Shown here one piece after another: positions 1 through 7,410 of a DNA stretch of 35,199 nucleotides. Position numbers and translations under genes: made by a program. The stretch is taken from assembly GCA_023450835.1 (NCBI GenBank), contig JAEXGM010000045.1, forward strand, positions 1-35,199, in the 5' to 3' direction. The stretch's first letter is position 1. Every line of letters begins with the position of its first letter. Origin of the DNA: Bacillota bacterium. GTDB taxonomy: Bacteria > Bacillota > Clostridia > Lachnospirales > Lachnospiraceae. The notes beneath the pieces are model-generated. The model searched no databases, had not been told where the DNA came from, and saw nothing but the letters and a program-made list of their open reading frames with translations.

Positions 1-73
1 ATCCCATGCCGACATTGCTTCGATCCATCCAGGCATAATTATTAAAACATTCCTTTTCCAGCTGTCTTACCAT
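1..73 (-). CDS. partial start of a T7SS-cluster gene (runs off the window)
   Basis: An open frame starts with ATG at 73 and continues without a stop to the window edge. It encodes MVRQLEKECFNNYAWMDRSN and a few more residues. The start overlaps the last 7 bases of the preceding gene, a coupling seen elsewhere in this cluster, and a GAGG ribosome binding site lies about 8 bases upstream. Only 24 codons are visible, so no family can be assigned. Its position suggests another member of the type VII secretion accessory operon, possibly a further chaperone or an LXG-type effector. That is inference only. Confidence 0.5.
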   Translation of the reverse strand, partial: MVRQLEKECFNNYAWMDRSNVGMG

Positions 74-432
74 GGCAGATCCTCATGGAGGATTCTCGCT
101 ATCTTACGATCCTGTTCCAGCATATCTATAATAGCGTTAATTGCAAATTGATATGCCTTACCATACAGATTGATTAATGTTTGGATATGATTACGGCAGC
201 ATTTATAAAATAGAATCATATCTTCTTTTGCTTTTCCTTCATACACCCCATCTGTTTGAAGTATCATTAAATTTGCTACTTCATTCACTTTTGATTCGGC
301 TAAGCCCCCAGCACCAAGTAAGCTCAAAGATCTTTCTGTCTGCTCCAGTGCAGTTCCCAGCTCAGATATCATCCATAAAATTTTATCAAATTCCTGTATC
401 ATCTCGAAGGATATATTAATGTTTAAGTCCAC
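67..432 (-). CDS. small helical T7SS-associated protein (WXG100-like), 121 aa
   Basis: This is a predicted all-helical protein with no signal peptide or membrane segment. The middle holds the turn VYEGKAKEDM, which resembles the W-x-G turn between the two helices of WXG100 proteins with tyrosine in place of tryptophan. The protein is longer than a typical WXG100 (about 100 residues). In Firmicute type VII loci such proteins pair with secreted effectors and help target them. The gene overlaps the end of the preceding gene by 17 bases and its own stop overlaps the next start, so the group is almost certainly cotranscribed and translationally coupled. The assignment rests on fold-like pattern and context; the specific partner is unknown. 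Confidence 0.6.
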   Translation of the reverse strand: MDLNINISFEMIQEFDKILWMISELGTALEQTERSLSLLGAGGLAESKVNEVANLMILQTDGVYEGKAKEDMILFYKCCRNHIQTLINLYGKAYQFAINAIIDMLEQDRKIARILHEDLPW

Positions 433-1066
433 GATATAATTCCTCCCTGTTCATTTGAAATAAATCCATAAGTAACTGTCTAAACTGCAGAGAGCCTCCC
501 TGCCTCATCTTTTCCACAATCGGTTCGTATAAGTATCCCTGGTTCTCTTTCTGATATAAGATATACATTTTCCCGAATTTATTCTGTTTGAACTCCTGTA
601 TAAAAGTAATTTGCTTTAACGCAGGGTCCTCCAATTCTTTGTACCAGTCCTTCAATTCAGTCTTACCTGATATTCTCTCTTTTGTGTCTTCTTCTGCCAG
701 AAACGGAATGCTTTTCATGTATTCGTAAAGGAACATGTCTTTCTTCATTGCTGTCAGCTCATAACCGGTTTCAGTTTTACCTAAGCAGATAATGTTTTTC
801 CTGTCTTTAGAAAAAGCAATCTTCATTTGATTCATGATTAAATAGCTCTCTGATTCCTTGTATTCTTTTAATACCTTTACCGCAAGATAAAAGTTTTCAT
901 TCGGTTTCTTATTCTCATCTAAAAATTTATGCTCTGATAACTGATTCAGAGTGTTATCTATGTATTCTTCTGATGCTTCCTCCGGCGCCTGGAAATGGGT
1001 GCCGAAAATTCGTTTTCCATCTAACATACTATTAAAACATATGAGCTCTGCTTCCTTAAACACCAT
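416..1066 (-). CDS. T7SS-cluster protein of unknown function, 216 aa
   Basis: A soluble mixed alpha/beta protein without signal peptide or transmembrane segments. I do not recognise the family with certainty. Medium-sized proteins at this position in Firmicute type VII loci are often EspG-like or DUF5081-like putative chaperones, and that is the best guess. The ATG at 1066 is preferred over an upstream in-frame GTG at 1099 because GGAG lies 10 bases before it and it follows the stop of the previous gene by one base. It overlaps the next gene by 17 bases. Confidence is high that it is a gene, low on function. Confidence 0.65.
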   Translation of the reverse strand: MVFKEAELICFNSMLDGKRIFGTHFQAPEEASEEYIDNTLNQLSEHKFLDENKKPNENFYLAVKVLKEYKESESYLIMNQMKIAFSKDRKNIICLGKTETGYELTAMKKDMFLYEYMKSIPFLAEEDTKERISGKTELKDWYKELEDPALKQITFIQEFKQNKFGKMYILYQKENQGYLYEPIVEKMRQGGSLQFRQLLMDLFQMNREELYRGLKH

Positions 1067-1067
1067 C

Positions 1068-1424
1068 TTATATTTTCTCCAATTCTTGATAAGACCCACA
1101 GTTACCGGTAAATTGATCCATTCTTCTGTTAAAATCTATTAAGGTATTCAAAGCAATCTCGCAGGGCTTTCCTTTCACTTTTGCACTTGAAACCGTCCCG
1201 ACGGAAGGAACTTTTTCTCCGACTAACTGTCCATTATATTGCATCACTAAATGAAAAAAACATTGAAATTCATCCTTACTCTGGCCTGTCCAAAGCTTTG
1301 TCTCCACCAGCATATCAAGAAACTCTTTTCCTTGCTGAAAAGCTTTCATTAAGTTATCATTCATGGCTAATGTATTATTCTTAAGCTCTTCAAATTTATC
1401 TCTATCAAATAAATTCTTTTCCAT
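1068..1424 (-). CDS. WXG100-like small helical protein, 118 aa
   Basis: A predicted helical hairpin protein. The motif LWTGQSKDEFQ in the middle matches the WXG100 pattern (W-x-G followed by an A/S-rich helix with F/Y), with WTG as the turn. There is no signal peptide, as expected for Esx-type substrates or partners that leave through the EssC channel. The second of two close ATGs (1424) is chosen because AGGGAG then sits 6 bases upstream; the first ATG at 1430 abuts the Shine-Dalgarno sequence. It is followed after one base by the next gene. Likely role: T7SS substrate partner or co-secreted adaptor. Confidence 0.65.
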   Translation of the reverse strand: MEKNLFDRDKFEELKNNTLAMNDNLMKAFQQGKEFLDMLVETKLWTGQSKDEFQCFFHLVMQYNGQLVGEKVPSVGTVSSAKVKGKPCEIALNTLIDFNRRMDQFTGNCGSYQELEKI

Positions 1425-1465
1425 ATACATCTCCCTCTTATTTTAGCTTTAGTTTATTTGTTCAT

Positions 1466-1900
1466 TTACTTTACCGAAACTTTTGCTTTCTGCTCTGCTT
1501 TCTCTCGTTCTTCCCTTTCACGTTCTTCCTGACGTCTTCTTCTTTCTTCATCCTCTTTTCTGCACTCTTCCACATAGTACTCATATTTGCTCTGAGCGGC
1601 TGATAATTTACTTCGAAATGCAGATAAAATGTTTTTATAATAATCCAGCAAATGTGTTGTATCCGTCGTATAAGTATTAAATTTGCTATCGTACATGGAA
1701 GCTAGAACGCCGTAAGCATCACTGCTTCTTCCCTTCATGATCTTGAACTCCATATCACAGCTGGTTTTCAAGTCATTGTAGAATCCTTCCGCCTTTGGTA
1801 TTTTCTTATTTAAATAATCCACTAATTTTTTAAATTCATTTCTCTTCCGTTCGTTATCCGATGTATGAAGCAAATCTCCAAGGCTATCCCAAAAATCCAT
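1466..1900 (-). CDS. coiled-coil T7SS-cluster protein with charged tail, 144 aa
   Basis: The N-terminal ~105 residues are helical and include KGRSSDAYGVLASMYDSKF, which resembles a degenerate Esx-like turn without the tryptophan. Residues ~110-140 form an extremely charged E/R/K run (repeats of EERRRRQEEREREE type), predicted as a single coiled-coil or extended helix. GGGAGG lies 6 bases before the ATG. It is the first gene after the terminator that follows the WXG100 gene, with a 41-base gap to the next gene. No family recognised. Helical form, absence of signal peptide and position support a T7SS accessory or substrate role; this is inference. Confidence 0.6.
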   Translation of the reverse strand: MDFWDSLGDLLHTSDNERKRNEFKKLVDYLNKKIPKAEGFYNDLKTSCDMEFKIMKGRSSDAYGVLASMYDSKFNTYTTDTTHLLDYYKNILSAFRSKLSAAQSKYEYYVEECRKEDEERRRRQEEREREEREKAEQKAKVSVK

Positions 1901-2121
1901 ATTATTCCTCCCTTAATTATTATAATAATCGGCTTTTCTGCCCTTGTATCAACGCAGTTTTTATTTCATTCCAGTATTTTTATTGATTATCTATATTCTA
2001 TTCCATGCATTATTTTGAAGGTTAGACTAATGCCCGATGCAGTCTTAGATTTGCTATTGCAAAACGGCCTTGCATTCGGGTATAGTTTAAAGCAGTTTTA
2101 GATGCAGTCTTGACTTTGTTT

Positions 2122-2180
2122 AAAAAAAGCTGCAGCAAGACAGGAAATTTTCTTTCAGTCATTCCTATTTTGCTACAGCT
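2122..2180 (-). terminator. strong rho-independent terminator after the WXG100 gene
   Basis: On the minus strand two 19-base arms (2162-2180 and 2128-2146) pair with two G-U wobbles and one mismatch around a 15-base loop, followed by TTTTTTT. It sits 18 bases after the WXG100 stop codon. The rest of the 1901-2121 gap holds no gene; it has a short direct repeat, GATGCAGTCTT at 2036 and again at 2101, of unknown meaning. Confidence 0.85.
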
Positions 2181-2197
2181 TCTTAACAATCGGTGTC

Positions 2198-2497
2198 TTA
2201 CTGTTTCAGTTTTTCAGAAATCGCCTTATCTGTATCTTCCAGCGTATTTGCTGTTTCTGTCAGCTGCTTCTCAATACCGGTAAGAATTTCCGGTAAAGTC
2301 TTGCTGAGGACCGGCCACATATCATCTGTAAATCCGCTTATAAATGCAGACTGTGCTGCACCTTCCCAATTTGATGCGATTTCGTCAATTTTTGATTTTA
2401 ATGCATTCGCATCTGTTGTCATTGCATCCTGTTTTTCTTTAATAAAGCCTGCTGCTGTTCTAAGTTCCTCCGGTGTAATTCTTATGGTTCCTGCCAT
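2198..2497 (-). CDS. WXG100 family protein (EsxA-like), 99 aa
   Basis: A canonical WXG100 protein: two helices joined by the turn SNWEGAAQSAF near residue 45, with N-terminal MAGTIRITPEEL typical of Firmicute Esx proteins. These small proteins form helical-hairpin dimers that are exported by, and help gate, the type VII secretion ATPase EssC. The C-terminal DTDKAISEKL resembles the hydrophobic-x3-D/E export tail loosely. The start has AAAGGGG 8 bases upstream. The gene is separated from the downstream small helical genes by a strong terminator, so it can be expressed at a higher level than the rest. The EssC machinery itself is not in this window. Confidence 0.92.
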   Translation of the reverse strand: MAGTIRITPEELRTAAGFIKEKQDAMTTDANALKSKIDEIASNWEGAAQSAFISGFTDDMWPVLSKTLPEILTGIEKQLTETANTLEDTDKAISEKLKQ

Positions 2498-2791
2498 ATT
2501 TAATCCCCTTTCGTTTTTTATATATGTTAACCCTCCCCTTATTTATTTCAGAAGGGTTAATATCACATTAAATAAAGTGTTTTCTGTTTTGTTTTTGTTT
2601 TTAAATTGTGTTTGTTGCTTACAGTAACAATATGATATATTATTTTGTTTTCAGGTGATTTTTTGGGCATTTTTAGCGGATAAAATTATTCGTTTATAAG
2701 ATTAAAATATTATACTAATGCATGACCTCTTGCCTTTATAAATTTTAGCACTATGAAGCTCTCCTTCCCGCTACAATAGTCCGGACACAAA
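2498..2791 (-). other. AT-rich leader and promoter region of the WXG100 gene
   Basis: No gene is seen. The minus strand contains TATAAT at 2713-2708, a plausible -10 box, but without a clear -35 box at 17 bases. The leader would be about 200 bases. No convincing hairpin or riboswitch was found. Confidence 0.3.
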
Positions 2792-2830
2792 GAAAAAGAG
2801 CCGCCTCAAACACATAGTCTGAGACAGCCC
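2792..2830 (-). terminator. rho-independent terminator after the Ig-like protein gene
   Basis: On the minus strand GGGCTGTCTCA (2830-2820) pairs with TGAGGCGGCTC (2808-2798), using G-U wobbles, followed by TTTTTCTTT. It lies 30 bases after the stop at 2861. Confidence 0.85.
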
Positions 2831-2860
2831 ATTCTCTTTCTTTTTAAATTTTACACTGTA

Positions 2861-4180
2861 TTAATATTCTTCTTCCTCTGTTACAACAACTTGACGCACT
2901 ACGGATTGATTTCCGCACTTAATGGTTATGTTTGCTTTACCAGCCTTTAATGGTGTGTATATCCAGGATTGCTCTTCCTCATCATATACAACTTTCAAGA
3001 TGTCCGGCTTATCAGATTCGATGGTCACCTTATCGGTAGTATCCCAGGGATCCAGTTCGTACTCTATCTCAAAATATTCATCGCCTATATAGGTTGTATA
3101 TTCTTCTGAATCAACAGTAATACTCTCACACGGAACTTCCTTAACAACAATTGTAGCAGTTCCTATCACAGTTCCCTGCTCTGATTCTTCCTTTACTATT
3201 ACTTGTGCAGTACCGGCTTTATTTCCATAGATCGATAGATTACTTCCGTCTTGTACTAACTTTAATACATTGTTATCCTGATTCACTTCGTCATAATCTT
3301 TTATCTCAAAATAGTAATTTACATTTTCTTTTGCATAATTAACCAGAGATAGCGGATTGATAGAATCCCCTAAGAGCAAATCCTGATTCTCTTCGGTAAC
3401 ACTGGTATCCTTTATTATTACTTTAAAGCTTCCAAGTGTCTTAGTTTTCTTGTTATATGTCTCTTTAACGGTAATTGTATAAGTTCCCGCTTTTTTTGCA
3501 TCGAATTGATATCCGTACATATAACGGCTTCCGATAAAGCTCTTAAGTACATCCTGATATTCCTTGTTATCAGAAACAGCTTTAACATTTGCAGCACTAT
3601 ATTTCACTTCTTTAATTGTGAAATCTCCACTGCCGGATGTCAGGGAATATACGGCATCGGGATTACGATATGCTATACTATACAGATTGTTAGCATCACC
3701 ATAATAACTCGCAAGGTCATAACCGCCCTTCCCTACAGGAAATTCATTACCATAATCGCTTACTAATAAAGATGCGCTCTTTACTGTAACTTTGCATTTA
3801 CCTATTGTAGTTTTTTTGTTTTTGTAACTCTGTACACAGGTTATTGTTGCGCTTCCAGCCTTTACTCCTGTTATATATCCGCCGCTTTTTCCTACTGTAA
3901 CCACTTTGGTATTGCTGGAAGTAAATTGATAAGTTGCTCCCTTAACAGGATTATTAACAGTAAGTTTCTGGGGGTTGCCAAATTCCCAGGAATTCTTAAA
4001 ATAATAGACCTTACTATTCATTTTGCCAACAGGTATACTCATACTTGTCGTACTGATTGCTGTCTTTTTTGCTGCCGCTTCTGCCACTGTGCCGGGCAGT
4101 ACCAGATTCCCCAGTACCAGTGCAAAGCACAAAGTCATTAGTACAATTAATTGTGTGACTTTCGTCTTTTGTCTTTTCAT
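2861..4180 (-). CDS. secreted protein with bacterial Ig-like (BIG2-type) domains, 439 aa
   Basis: Residues 1-36 form a classic signal peptide (basic MKRQKTK, a hydrophobic run, and an AEAAAKK cleavage region). The mature part is beta-rich with repeated Ig-like elements. Residues ~40-130 contain the BIG2 signature SSNTKVVTVGKSGGYITGVK followed by AGSATITC; later blocks near 230-260, 335-350 and 350-435 repeat patterns such as AGTYTITVKE, AGTAQVIVKE and AGKANITIKC. No LPXTG sorting signal, choline-binding repeats or catalytic motif is present, so the protein is probably released or loosely wall-attached. Role unknown; adhesion or surface scaffolding is typical of such modules. AGGGAG lies 8 bases before the ATG, and the gene stands alone with its own promoter and terminator. 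Confidence 0.85.
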   Translation of the reverse strand: MKRQKTKVTQLIVLMTLCFALVLGNLVLPGTVAEAAAKKTAISTTSMSIPVGKMNSKVYYFKNSWEFGNPQKLTVNNPVKGATYQFTSSNTKVVTVGKSGGYITGVKAGSATITCVQSYKNKKTTIGKCKVTVKSASLLVSDYGNEFPVGKGGYDLASYYGDANNLYSIAYRNPDAVYSLTSGSGDFTIKEVKYSAANVKAVSDNKEYQDVLKSFIGSRYMYGYQFDAKKAGTYTITVKETYNKKTKTLGSFKVIIKDTSVTEENQDLLLGDSINPLSLVNYAKENVNYYFEIKDYDEVNQDNNVLKLVQDGSNLSIYGNKAGTAQVIVKEESEQGTVIGTATIVVKEVPCESITVDSEEYTTYIGDEYFEIEYELDPWDTTDKVTIESDKPDILKVVYDEEEQSWIYTPLKAGKANITIKCGNQSVVRQVVVTEEEEY

Positions 4181-4222
4181 AATCTTACTCCCTTTGTGTA
4201 TTTTTATCTTTTTATTACAAAA

Positions 4223-4272
4223 TCAGATAAAATCTGACTTAATAAGTCTATCAAATATTTTCCAAATGTCAA
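4223..4272 (-). promoter_or_regulatory. promoter of the Ig-like protein gene
   Basis: On the minus strand TTGACA (4272-4267) is followed after 16 bases by TAGACT (4250-4245). Just downstream is an inverted repeat TCAGAT-N3-ATCTGA (4223-4237), a possible operator or leader hairpin. Confidence 0.5.
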
Positions 4273-4382
4273 TGATTTTATACTATTTTTTTCCTTTTTT
4301 ATAAAACGTTAATTATTGCTCTCTATTTTACAAGAAATATAAGCTCCGTTCAATACCCAAATGGAAAATATACACAGATTAT

Positions 4383-4934
4383 TCAGAACCTCATTTTTAC
4401 CATGAATAACAAGTACAACATAAGGGGTAATCCTATGATAACAGATAATATTGTGACTGTAGTTCGTACTCTTTTCTCCTCTTGTAATAAAAATAATAAA
4501 GCCCTATACCCTAAAATGCCAATCCCTCCCCCAAAACTATTTAGAATGATATCATCAATATCTGATACTCCGACGCCTAAAAGTCCCTGAAGGATTTCGA
4601 TACATAAACTCATAAGAAATATAAGTAAGAGATTAACTACTGCTCTTTTATCTTTTTTAAACAAAGGAACATATATACCAAGTGGAATAAAAACAACAAT
4701 ATTTCCAATCACATTGCCGAAAGCAAATCTTTTTACGGTATCAGAGCTGGCAGATATATATTCCATTATACTGTGAAAAGGAATGAGATTGATTGAGCCA
4801 AATAAAGTCCTTTGAGTTTGAAACAGTTCCTGAAAGGAAACTCTTGATAAGAACAATATTTTAATTAGCAAAAATATATAACTAATGAAAATACCATATA
4901 AAAATACTGTTTCAATTCGCTCTCGTTTCTTCAT
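4383..4934 (-). CDS. vanZ: VanZ family membrane protein, 183 aa
   Basis: An integral membrane protein with about five hydrophobic segments and the VanZ-domain signatures: NLIPF near the first loop, FGNVIGNIVVFIPLGIYVP, SLCIEILQ, and VSDIDDIILNSFGGGIG. VanZ proteins give low-level teicoplanin or lipoglycopeptide tolerance in enterococci by an incompletely known mechanism; many Firmicutes carry homologues of unknown role. The ATG at 4934 is preferred (GGAGGA 6 bases upstream) over one six codons earlier. It lies 54 bases after the D,D-carboxypeptidase gene and is probably cotranscribed with it. With the VanR/VanS-like genes upstream, the context supports a glycopeptide or cell-wall stress response. 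No clear terminator follows. Confidence 0.85.
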   Translation of the reverse strand: MKKRERIETVFLYGIFISYIFLLIKILFLSRVSFQELFQTQRTLFGSINLIPFHSIMEYISASSDTVKRFAFGNVIGNIVVFIPLGIYVPLFKKDKRAVVNLLLIFLMSLCIEILQGLLGVGVSDIDDIILNSFGGGIGILGYRALLFLLQEEKRVRTTVTILSVIIGLPLMLYLLFMVKMRF

Positions 4935-4988
4935 AATTCCTCCATTTTTCATTTCACCGACGTTGTTTTTGACCTTATGGAGAACTTG

Positions 4989-6014
4989 CTATTCTTCCAT
5001 ACTGTTGTATACGGCTAATGCATCGGTAATATTATACTGTTCTGAATGATGGTCCCCTCCCGCACCGGCTGAAATCAGAATATATTCTTGTTCCCCCACT
5101 TTTGCAAGACTTGCGAGGCATAGACCGGCTTCATTGGTATATCCAGTTTTTCCTCCTAAAATCTCCCCGTCAACAAGATCCTGATTATTGAGTTCTTTGA
5201 ACATAGTACTGTAAAAAGTCATCCCGCCAGGATGCTTATTCGTAGGTGAGGTGGAATGACGGGGCGAAGTGAAAATTTCCCTGAAGGTATTATTTTGCAA
5301 TGCATAGCTTAGAAGAACAGCCAAATCTTTGACCGTGGTATAATGGTTTTCATTGTGAAGTCCCGTTGTATTTTCAAAATGAGTGCTATTCATACCAAGA
5401 TCAGCCGCCTTTTGATTCATCATTTTTACAAAATTCTGCTCTGACCCCGCAATTTGATCAGCAAGCCCAATACAGCACTCCGCACCGCTTGGCAGCAGTG
5501 CCCCGTATAACAGGTCGATTGCCATTACTCGTTCACCTGGTTTAAAACCTGCCATTGATGCACCTTCTTCGTACAACCCCTGAAATGTAGAATTGGTCAG
5601 TTTGATTTCTTCATTCAGATCAGGTAGATTTTCTATCGCAACAATGGCTGTCATCATTTTAGTCAAAGAAGCCGGATAGATTTTCTCTTTACTATTTTTC
5701 TGCATTAAAACAGCTTGATCTTTTAAACGGATTAGTATTGCATTAGGACTGTTCAGCTTATCAGGAGATATAAAATCAGAGGTACCGAACTCTATATTTG
5801 ACGAGGGAGGCGATATTGCTCTGCCATCCGATGGATCCGTTGTTGCCTTTAAAGAAGAATAAGACGTGGTTTTATCGTCATATTCCTTCTTAACACTGTG
5901 CTGATAATCCGGAATAATGATGGATTTATAAACAAAAGCAGCAATTCCAGCCATTATCAGAAGTCCTATTAATATACGTATTCCTGATTTTTTCTTTTTT
6001 ACTCTTCGTACCAT
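4989..6014 (-). CDS. membrane-anchored D-alanyl-D-alanine carboxypeptidase (S11, VanY-like), 341 aa
   Basis: A serine D,D-carboxypeptidase that removes terminal D-Ala from peptidoglycan stem peptides outside the membrane. A basic N-terminus (VRRVKKKKSG) and one hydrophobic segment (~12-33) form an uncleaved anchor. Catalytic motifs: SLTK (Ser116-Lys119) and KTG (289-291). The middle SxN motif reads SGA (176-178), unusual for the S11 family where the third residue is usually N or C. Start at 6014 is chosen because AAGGAG lies 10 bases upstream; a TTG 27 codons earlier would only add a non-signal extension. VanD-type clusters use a penicillin-binding-type carboxypeptidase as VanY, and the VanR/S-like genes immediately upstream plus VanZ downstream suggest the same role. 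A VanR-box-like element precedes the gene, with a leader near 200 bases. Confidence 0.88.
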   Translation of the reverse strand: MVRRVKKKKSGIRILIGLLIMAGIAAFVYKSIIIPDYQHSVKKEYDDKTTSYSSLKATTDPSDGRAISPPSSNIEFGTSDFISPDKLNSPNAILIRLKDQAVLMQKNSKEKIYPASLTKMMTAIVAIENLPDLNEEIKLTNSTFQGLYEEGASMAGFKPGERVMAIDLLYGALLPSGAECCIGLADQIAGSEQNFVKMMNQKAADLGMNSTHFENTTGLHNENHYTTVKDLAVLLSYALQNNTFREIFTSPRHSTSPTNKHPGGMTFYSTMFKELNNQDLVDGEILGGKTGYTNEAGLCLASLAKVGEQEYILISAGAGGDHHSEQYNITDALAVYNSMEE

Positions 6015-6250
6015 AATAAAACAACTCCTTATTCTGTGATAATATGGTTTGCAGCAAAATTCCTGTTTCAAAATGTTTACAGGTAATTTTCCCAAGGTGA
6101 AAAGAACGAATTCTCCTTGAAACCAGCAAATGCGCTTTGGAATCAGCCAGAGTCTGCTTTATCCGAATTGCCGTCCCATTGTGAAAAACTATGCCACTTA
6201 AACCATAATATTATTTAATCACAGAACCTGGAGTTATGTAGGAATTCCAA

Positions 6251-6267
6251 CTTATGAACCCCTTAAG
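6251..6267 (-). promoter_or_regulatory. putative VanR-binding box before the carboxypeptidase/vanZ unit
   Basis: The plus-strand sequence CTTATGAACCCCTTAAG matches the element in front of vanR (8162-8178) at 14 of 17 positions, in the same orientation to transcription. Read on the minus strand it is TTAAG-N6-ATAAG, two half-sites 11 bases apart, the spacing typical of OmpR/VanR-family regulators. -10-like sequences (TTAAAT, TATTAT) follow 32-40 bases downstream with no good -35 box, as expected for an activated promoter. It sits just past the vanS stop codon. Confidence 0.6.
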
Positions 6268-6273
6268 ATTTTC

Positions 6274-7410
6274 TTATAACGGAAGTATTACCGTAAATGT
6301 AGTATTTTCTGCGTTGCTTTCCACAGAGATTGTTCCGTCGTGAGCCGTGATAATTTCCTGTGCAATTGCCAGGCCCAGCCCTGTCCCGCCGGAATTTGCG
6401 GAACGTGCAGAATCCAATCGGTAAAATTTTTCAAAGATAGTTTCAAGCTTTGCCTTCGGGATTGGATTTCCCTGATTCGTAAAAGTTATAACAATATTAT
6501 TGTCCTGTTGTTCTGCCGAAATATCAATGTTGCTGTTTTCATAGCTATAAGCCACCGCATTTTTCAGAATGTTATTGAACACACGAGCCAGTTTATCTGC
6601 ATCTCCGTATAGAATGAGGCTGTCAGGTATATTGACGAATATCTGCTTTCCTTGTGGGGCCAGCATAGGAAAGAATTCATCTGCCAGCTGCTGGAGCATA
6701 AACAGTAAATTAATTTTTTCTCTATTCAAAACAATGGTTTGCAGGTTAAATCTTGTAATCTCAAAAAACTCATTTATAAGCTGTTCTAAACGATAAGCTT
6801 TCTCCAAGGTAACACCCACGTATTTTGCTTTCTGCTCAGAAGGCATATCAGGAGCTTCATCCAAAAGGCTTAAGTATCCTATAACAGAGGTCAGAGGTGT
6901 CTTTATATCATGGGCCAGGTAAACTACTAATTCATTCTTTCTCTGCTCGGCATCAAGAGCCGCCTTCTTTTGTTTTTCCAAGTTGCTTTTTATCTGATAA
7001 AGCTTATTCTCCATAAAATCCAATTCCGGCGATAAAATAATTTCATTCCTGGATTCCTCCGCAAGTCTATCCATTCCGGCACTGATTTCATCAAAATATT
7101 TAGTAAACCAGGAAATTGAAAATTTAAGCAAAAAAACTAAGAATATCAGAATCATAATAAGTGTAATAGCTTCTATGTTATTAAGAAATATAAAATGAGT
7201 TATTGTTATAGCTGCTCTGTCAGACATATGAAATGTATTCATAAAAAAGCGGACAATGGTATCTCCAAAACTAAAGCGGTCTTGAATTATAAAACGCAGA
7301 AGGATAACGGTTGCGGCCGCGGCAAAAACCACAAGGAACATTCGAAGAAATATTCTCTTTTTTAGTTTCGAATAGTCATTCTTTCTCTTACTTTTCAATT
7401 TTATAGCCAA
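6274..7410 (-). CDS. vanS: VanS-like sensor histidine kinase, 378 aa
   Basis: Two membrane segments (~20-42 and ~80-100) flank a short extracytoplasmic loop, followed by a HAMP-like linker (KYFDEISAGMDRLAEES). The dimerisation/phosphoacceptor domain carries LAHDIKTPLTSVIGYLSLLD with His167, then the ATPase domain with NNILKNA, FEKFYRLDSARS and GGTGLGLAIA. The linker and the DEAPDMPSEQKAKYV region closely match VanS of VanA-type operons as I recall it. The N-terminus LAIKLKSKRKNDYSKL aligns with the VanS start, so the TTG at 7410, preceded by GGGGGG, is chosen over an ATG at 7449. The gene overlaps vanR by 23 bases. It should phosphorylate VanR in response to a cell-wall signal, possibly a glycopeptide. 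Confidence 0.88.
   Translation of the reverse strand: MAIKLKSKRKNDYSKLKKRIFLRMFLVVFAAAATVILLRFIIQDRFSFGDTIVRFFMNTFHMSDRAAITITHFIFLNNIEAITLIMILIFLVFLLKFSISWFTKYFDEISAGMDRLAEESRNEIILSPELDFMENKLYQIKSNLEKQKKAALDAEQRKNELVVYLAHDIKTPLTSVIGYLSLLDEAPDMPSEQKAKYVGVTLEKAYRLEQLINEFFEITRFNLQTIVLNREKINLLFMLQQLADEFFPMLAPQGKQIFVNIPDSLILYGDADKLARVFNNILKNAVAYSYENSNIDISAEQQDNNIVITFTNQGNPIPKAKLETIFEKFYRLDSARSANSGGTGLGLAIAQEIITAHDGTISVESNAENTTFTVILPL

Noticed and set aside
177..419. Plus-strand open frame opposite the WXG-like genes
   Set aside because: It is an antisense shadow with no ribosome site and low-complexity residues; the minus-strand operon explains the DNA.
2031..2120. GATGCAGTCTT direct repeat pair as a possible mobile-element footprint
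   Set aside because: Only two imperfect copies with no transposase or terminal inverted repeats; likely chance or local duplication.
5926..6129. TTG-started frame upstream of the carboxypeptidase gene
   Set aside because: Overlaps the N-terminus of a clear gene, starts at TTG and has no domain; treated as leader sequence.
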